Shown here one piece after another: positions 4,801 through 7,161 of a DNA stretch of 7,161 nucleotides; position 1 is the first letter of the stretch; every line of letters begins with the position of its first letter. The stretch covers positions 1-7,161 of the forward strand of contig DAIMNI010000089.1 in assembly GCA_036720245.1 (NCBI GenBank), given 5' to 3'. Under the pieces are notes generated by a model, which saw only the letters and a list, made by a program, of their open reading frames with translations, was not told where the DNA came from and ran no database searches. The position numbers and the translations under genes are program-made. This DNA comes from JAAZMA01 sp036720245. GTDB lineage: Bacteria; Bacillota; Clostridia; Tissierellales; Tepidimicrobiaceae.

Positions 4801-7161
4801 TAAGGAACATGTACCTATCTGGGATGTGAAATTAGATAAGGGATCTGTAGTAGATAGTGTACAGATTACAGGAGATCAGCCCGCTAGTACTACTGCCAAA
4901 TATATTAGAGGCTATAGTCCATTCCCTACGCCTGCTGTAGATGAAGTCTTAAATTCTGGTATTGAATATGAATTAGGCAAAGATATTGCCCAAATAAGGA
5001 TAGGAGAACATTTAGGAATTTATGCAGTAGATAAGGATAATAGGATAAAGGCCTTTAACTCCTTGGAAGTTACTCAAGATAAGATTAAACAAAGCAAGGC
5101 TACAATTACAGCTCCTACACTATTAGAAGGAAATATTAATAATGGTGGAGGGAAGATTATCATAGAATTATCCGAAGGTGCCAAATGGGCTAGTGATTTA
5201 AAAACCAATGCTGATAAACGGCAGGCCCTATATAATGGATTTAAGGCCAATAGTGAATCTCAAGAGTGGGCTAAAGTGGTAGCTAGTTTAGTTAAAGACG
5301 GTAATGGGGCTATTAGTCTAAATGATAATAATAAAGAACTTACTATATCCTTACCAGAAACTAGGGATTATGATATTACAAAAGATCAAGAAATTACATT
5401 AACGGTACCTGCAATAGCCATTGAAGGAGCTACCAACCCAATTGATGCCAGTGGAGGAATAACAATTAAACCTACAATTAAGGCTATTATATCTGGAGAT
5501 GTGGTGAACTCCATTGTCAGGGAAGATGATATTAAAGCTGGTGGCAAGACTATAGTAGTAGAACTTAAAGATGGGGATTGGGCTGAGGATGTAAGTAGCA
5601 TAGTTGGGGGATTTAGTGGTGGGAGTAATTGGAGAAAAATAGCCGACGCAATTAGGGCAAATCCTGAAAGCATAGTTAGAAATTCTAGTAAGAAATTGAC
5701 TATTACACTACCTGAAGTTAGTGATGTAAACTTTGGAGTTGATAAGGAAATTGTATCCTTAACTATACAACAAGGATTGATACAAGGGGCTAATACTAAT
5801 GTAGTGGCTACACCTAAATTTACATTATATCCTAATGTGTTACAAGTAGCAGGTGAAGCTACAGATAAGGACACAGTATATTTAGAAGCACCGGATGGAC
5901 GAGTCCCATTAGAAAATATGGATATATGGAATATTAAAGTAAATACTGGCACCTTGAAAGACAATATCACAGATAGGGATATTATAGTATCTGGAATTCC
6001 AAGGGGGCTAAAAGCTAATGTGGTGGGAGTAGACAATGACATAATCACTATAAAAGTATCAGGCACTGCAGCTGCTAAAATTGATAATATGGATGTTAAG
6101 GTTAAAATTAAGGGCAGTGCTGTAGAAGAGCCTAATTCATTGGATTCTAAGGATATAGTGTTAAACTTGAGGATGAATGGGGATATAATGCATGAGCTAA
6201 AGGGCGTAGTTTATGTTTTGCAACAGGATGGAAAACAGCTCAATATTTATTTAAAAAACACAAATGAGAAAATAGAGTATAGTATTGATTCTACTAATGG
6301 GATTAATGGCAAATGGGATGATGCCAGTTCAGGTGAATTCCTAATTGGTGAGGCCAGTCCTATGAAGATATGGGTGAGAGAAAAAGCACAGCCAAAGGTA
6401 TTCTATCAAGTTGGAGAATTAAAATATGGAGATGTGCCAAAGGATATAAAGGTAAAGGATTATCACTATACTAATGGATGGGAGGCCATCCTTGAGGGTA
6501 ATATTCAGGATATGGAATATAGTGAAGATGGTGGCAATACTTGGGATGCCTTAAATAGCCCTACTATTTCTTTAAAAGAAAATGCAGATTTGAGAATAAG
6601 GAAAAAGGCAAAAACAGGCATAGGCGGAGAACTTCCTTCTCTACCAACAAAAAAACTTAATGGCGTATATTTAGGAGATGTAGGGTTAAATGTGGCCGAA
6701 GGTATAATTGAAAACACTACCACCAATATGGAATATAGTACTGATGGCAATAGATTTACCTCTGCTAAAAATGGAAATACTCCTGTGAACTTTATCAAGG
6801 ACACTACGGTTTCTATTAGAGAAAGAGGCAAAGGCAATGAGATTAATTTTAGGGACTTAGGCACTGTAGGTAAAGTAGATTTTCCAGAAGATGAATTAAA
6901 TAATATTGGCTATAATATTAGTAATGGGACAATAAGTGGTGGTACAAGATATGAGTACAAAATAACCAATGACCCTTGGAAAGATGTCGACGATGGCAAA
7001 AATATAGAATTTAAGGCAGGAAGTCTTCAGTTTAGGAAAAAAGGTAATTCTACAGAACTATCCTCTGAAGCTAGAGAAAAAACTATAATAGCAGCATCAG
7101 AGGGTGCACCAAATTTAAGCTATGATGATGTTAATCGTACTATAGAAAAAATAGGAACTAG
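1814..7161 (+). CDS. Giant modular secreted surface protein, 3' partial (at least 1782 residues)
   Basis: The frame is open from the ATG to the end of the window, leaving an incomplete final codon. Residues 1-22 are a signal peptide (MKKHISIILLLVLVLSNTIA, then FA, with AFA before the cut). Residues 23-145 are charged and probably helical. Residues 146-1091 hold nine related repeats of 95-113 residues. Residues 1097-1340 hold two copies of a beta-rich module, and 1341-1452 a third type. From 1465 come four DUF4073-like repeats, with a fifth starting near 1762. No enzyme signature, LPXTG or SLH motif is visible, so a structural or adhesive envelope role is most likely. A wall anchor could lie in the missing C-terminus. 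One repeat carries an in-frame palindromic element. The strand opposite is also open in places (such as 5386-6066), but those frames lack ribosome sites and domains. I do not recognise a named gene. Confidence 0.9.
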   Translation, partial: MKKHISIILLLVLVLSNTIAFAAPGDIIHTGLKKVYRHDNDSDLNELAKDVLDNANDQSFLGRFYKEIEGEKFVNIVEEENAQLEVVNGLLKKNGITDPDKIQEYFIENKNILDQKFSAIEGKIAKDFDKIGADMDWKDYQNYHDVPKLKTPDNYSIPEPGFKEGSTKIARLKLPAGANKWQIQISDNEIPAMKKDTLLKNGKDYVSGRDIDIDVGKYLVLYAVDKNNKIKAYENIKITENMINTPKESAPKIEEGKISEGEKYAGSVVISELNEKLPEGADKWQVFVSSIPVGQVYKVKMADAIDYIAGDDIVVAREDELHPIANSFKKYLVLLAVDNDGIVQSYNTFEIGKGDISKAPSLLMENTHYTGPVPGDENGHTKFTELHFGINPDENMKDATSWKVLLSENPIPVPKLDLDSGTVLSVPNEIEASIGDYLLLVAADNYDKIKGYRIFHLAENMVKGETAPKLEEGSNKNYSPPSKGTVQGTTKINRLNPTGIVGATKWMYKVGEDLANPIFNKIVEGSSDYIAGQNVRANSGEDFLLLATDNEGRVKAFAKIKLDGDMIKDPPPVLLKEGVNYVGPVKGNSPGTTKFDALSGSASIGENPKWMYVISNEMPEIPELDKEVEGAKELEPKDSSIGVNLSSDKYLMLLATDNGKVKGYAIFRLGEYNIKMPSAPELTENNYSNPEKGTAPGTTRITELEFTGIENAGQWRYKVSRETFLKSGKEIEFNTTIPQTTVYNKGNNIRAEAGDYLLLLATDGSGKIKGYKEFELNGDQVTKPNAPLLLPRTNYTEPEAGSVENSTKFGFLDVSTNIKGADEWRYVIGDKPFGNIELDNEIKGTIGFKAGENIKVVSEGAYLLLLATNDKGKVKGYREFRLTDRNIRGGAAKKLDEENYTLERGNKPGTTKFTKLLPLGIEGNISWKYKLMDSELPSNGKPYLNSIIEDTNFINIGQDIEVKKIDDKYGYLLLVAVDSSGRTKGYAEIEITPNDVKEHVPIWDVKLDKGSVVDSVQITGDQPASTTAKYIRGYSPFPTPAVDEVLNSGIEYELGKDIAQIRIGEHLGIYAVDKDNRIKAFNSLEVTQDKIKQSKATITAPTLLEGNINNGGGKIIIELSEGAKWASDLKTNADKRQALYNGFKANSESQEWAKVVASLVKDGNGAISLNDNNKELTISLPETRDYDITKDQEITLTVPAIAIEGATNPIDASGGITIKPTIKAIISGDVVNSIVREDDIKAGGKTIVVELKDGDWAEDVSSIVGGFSGGSNWRKIADAIRANPESIVRNSSKKLTITLPEVSDVNFGVDKEIVSLTIQQGLIQGANTNVVATPKFTLYPNVLQVAGEATDKDTVYLEAPDGRVPLENMDIWNIKVNTGTLKDNITDRDIIVSGIPRGLKANVVGVDNDIITIKVSGTAAAKIDNMDVKVKIKGSAVEEPNSLDSKDIVLNLRMNGDIMHELKGVVYVLQQDGKQLNIYLKNTNEKIEYSIDSTNGINGKWDDASSGEFLIGEASPMKIWVREKAQPKVFYQVGELKYGDVPKDIKVKDYHYTNGWEAILEGNIQDMEYSEDGGNTWDALNSPTISLKENADLRIRKKAKTGIGGELPSLPTKKLNGVYLGDVGLNVAEGIIENTTTNMEYSTDGNRFTSAKNGNTPVNFIKDTTVSIRERGKGNEINFRDLGTVGKVDFPEDELNNIGYNISNGTISGGTRYEYKITNDPWKDVDDGKNIEFKAGSLQFRKKGNSTELSSEAREKTIIAASEGAPNLSYDDVNRTIEKIGT
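2249..5086 (+). repeat. Nine protein repeats of about 105 residues
   Basis: Repeat starts fall at about 2249, 2543, 2882, 3200, 3515, 3836, 4157, 4475 and 4802. Central units share an opening AP.L with NY..P, then GTTKF..L, a W.Y strand, a Y.AG..I turn, the hallmark YLLLLATD, then GK.KGY..F.L and a final isoleucine or valine. Repeats 4 to 8 are most alike. Repeats 1 and 9 are shorter or more divergent and share YAVDK.N.IKA with each other. I know similar units from clostridial surface proteins but cannot name a family. They probably form a chain of beta-rich modules. Confidence 0.85.
3073..3093 (+). repeat. In-frame palindromic element inside repeat 3
   Basis: GGGAC (3074-3078) and GTCCC (3089-3093) pair around a ten-base loop GGTTCTCTCT. 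The core GGGACGGTTCTC is identical to that at 704-715 in the SLH gene. The 21 bases equal seven codons. Codons 420-427 read SGTVLSVP where sibling repeats have the Y.AG turn. Reading frame and repeat length are preserved. Confidence 0.65.
5102..5833 (+). other. Two tandem beta-rich modules (residues 1097-1221 and 1222-1340)
   Basis: Each copy has a GG.K.I..EL strand pair, a tryptophan-containing middle (EWAKVV in copy 1, NWRKIA in copy 2), a K.LTI.LPE strand, and an acidic turn leading to E.T or E.V.L strands. I have seen this order (GGKTI, W, V..S...LTITLP, YDIT..E.I.VTVPA) in large bacterial surface proteins, but I know no agreed family name. Copy 1 keeps the YDIT..QEITLTVPA form. Copy 2 departs from it (NFGVDKEIVSLTI). 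Confidence 0.6.
5834..6169 (+). other. Third beta module (residues 1341-1452)
   Basis: The segment has DIWNIKVNTGTLKDNITDRD, then IIVSGIPRGLKANV, then ITIKVSGTAAAKIDN. The sequence I.V.GIP.GL followed by ITI.VSG.A is a pattern I recognise from Ig-like repeats of secreted bacterial proteins. It occurs once here and joins the two preceding modules to the DUF4073-like array. Function is unknown. Confidence 0.5.
6206..7161 (+). repeat. DUF4073-like repeat array, continuing past the window
   Basis: Four units of about 70-79 residues start near 6206, 6431, 6668 and 6878. Each has an EYS or EYK strand (IEYSID, MEYSEDGGNTW, MEYSTDGNRF, YEYKITNDPW), a short loop, and a strand ending in an arginine-rich motif (IWVREKA, LRIRKKA, VSIRERG, LQFRKKG). 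A fifth unit opens near 7097 with APNLSYDDVNRTI, which resembles the DD.N start of DUF4073. The assignment is from pattern memory. DUF4073 is of unknown function and is found in repeats in secreted Firmicute proteins. Confidence 0.6.

Noticed and set aside
5386..6066. A 226-codon open frame on the minus strand
   Set aside because: It lies wholly inside the giant gene, has no ribosome site, and its translation is a low-complexity leucine, serine and threonine string. It is an echo of the biased codons on the + strand.
6505..6864. A 119-codon open frame on the minus strand
   Set aside because: It mirrors the DUF4073-like repeats of the + strand gene and has no domain, start signal or neighbour that supports it.

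Overview
The window looks like part of a surface-protein locus from a low-GC Gram-positive anaerobe, probably a clostridial or tissierellial Firmicute. The reasons are AT-rich codon use, strong AGGAGG-type ribosome sites, an S-layer homology (SLH) segment, and short hairpin repeats of kinds I associate with Clostridia. No database was consulted, so the assignment is inference. All three genes are on the + strand, and I found no RNA gene, CRISPR array or transposase.

Layout. Positions 1-681 are the 3' end of a gene that begins outside the window. It encodes a chitobiase-C-terminal-like segment, a cadherin-like beta-sandwich and a roughly 83-residue terminal domain. Its stop codon overlaps the start of the second gene (678-1562), which encodes a small secreted protein with an SLH segment and a related terminal domain. 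The intergenic stretch 1563-1813 is almost filled with repeats: two direct copies of a 28-bp hairpin enclose a REP-like palindrome whose right arm continues as a 25-bp tandem repeat. The third gene (1814 to beyond 7161) stays open in one frame for 1782 codons. It has a signal peptide, a charged helical region, nine repeats of about 95-113 residues, two copies of a beta-rich module, a third beta module, and a run of DUF4073-like repeats that continues off the window.

How the parts may fit. The three products read as exported cell-envelope or extracellular proteins. The SLH protein is the only one with a visible wall-attachment signal. The giant protein shows no anchor inside the window, and one may lie in its missing C-terminus. 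The terminal domain shared by the first two proteins suggests a common partner or sorting step, which is inference.

The least ordinary signal is the short hairpin repeats that sit inside coding sequence. One lies in frame within repeat 3 of the giant protein, and two others encode most of the N-terminal extension ahead of the signal peptide of the SLH protein.
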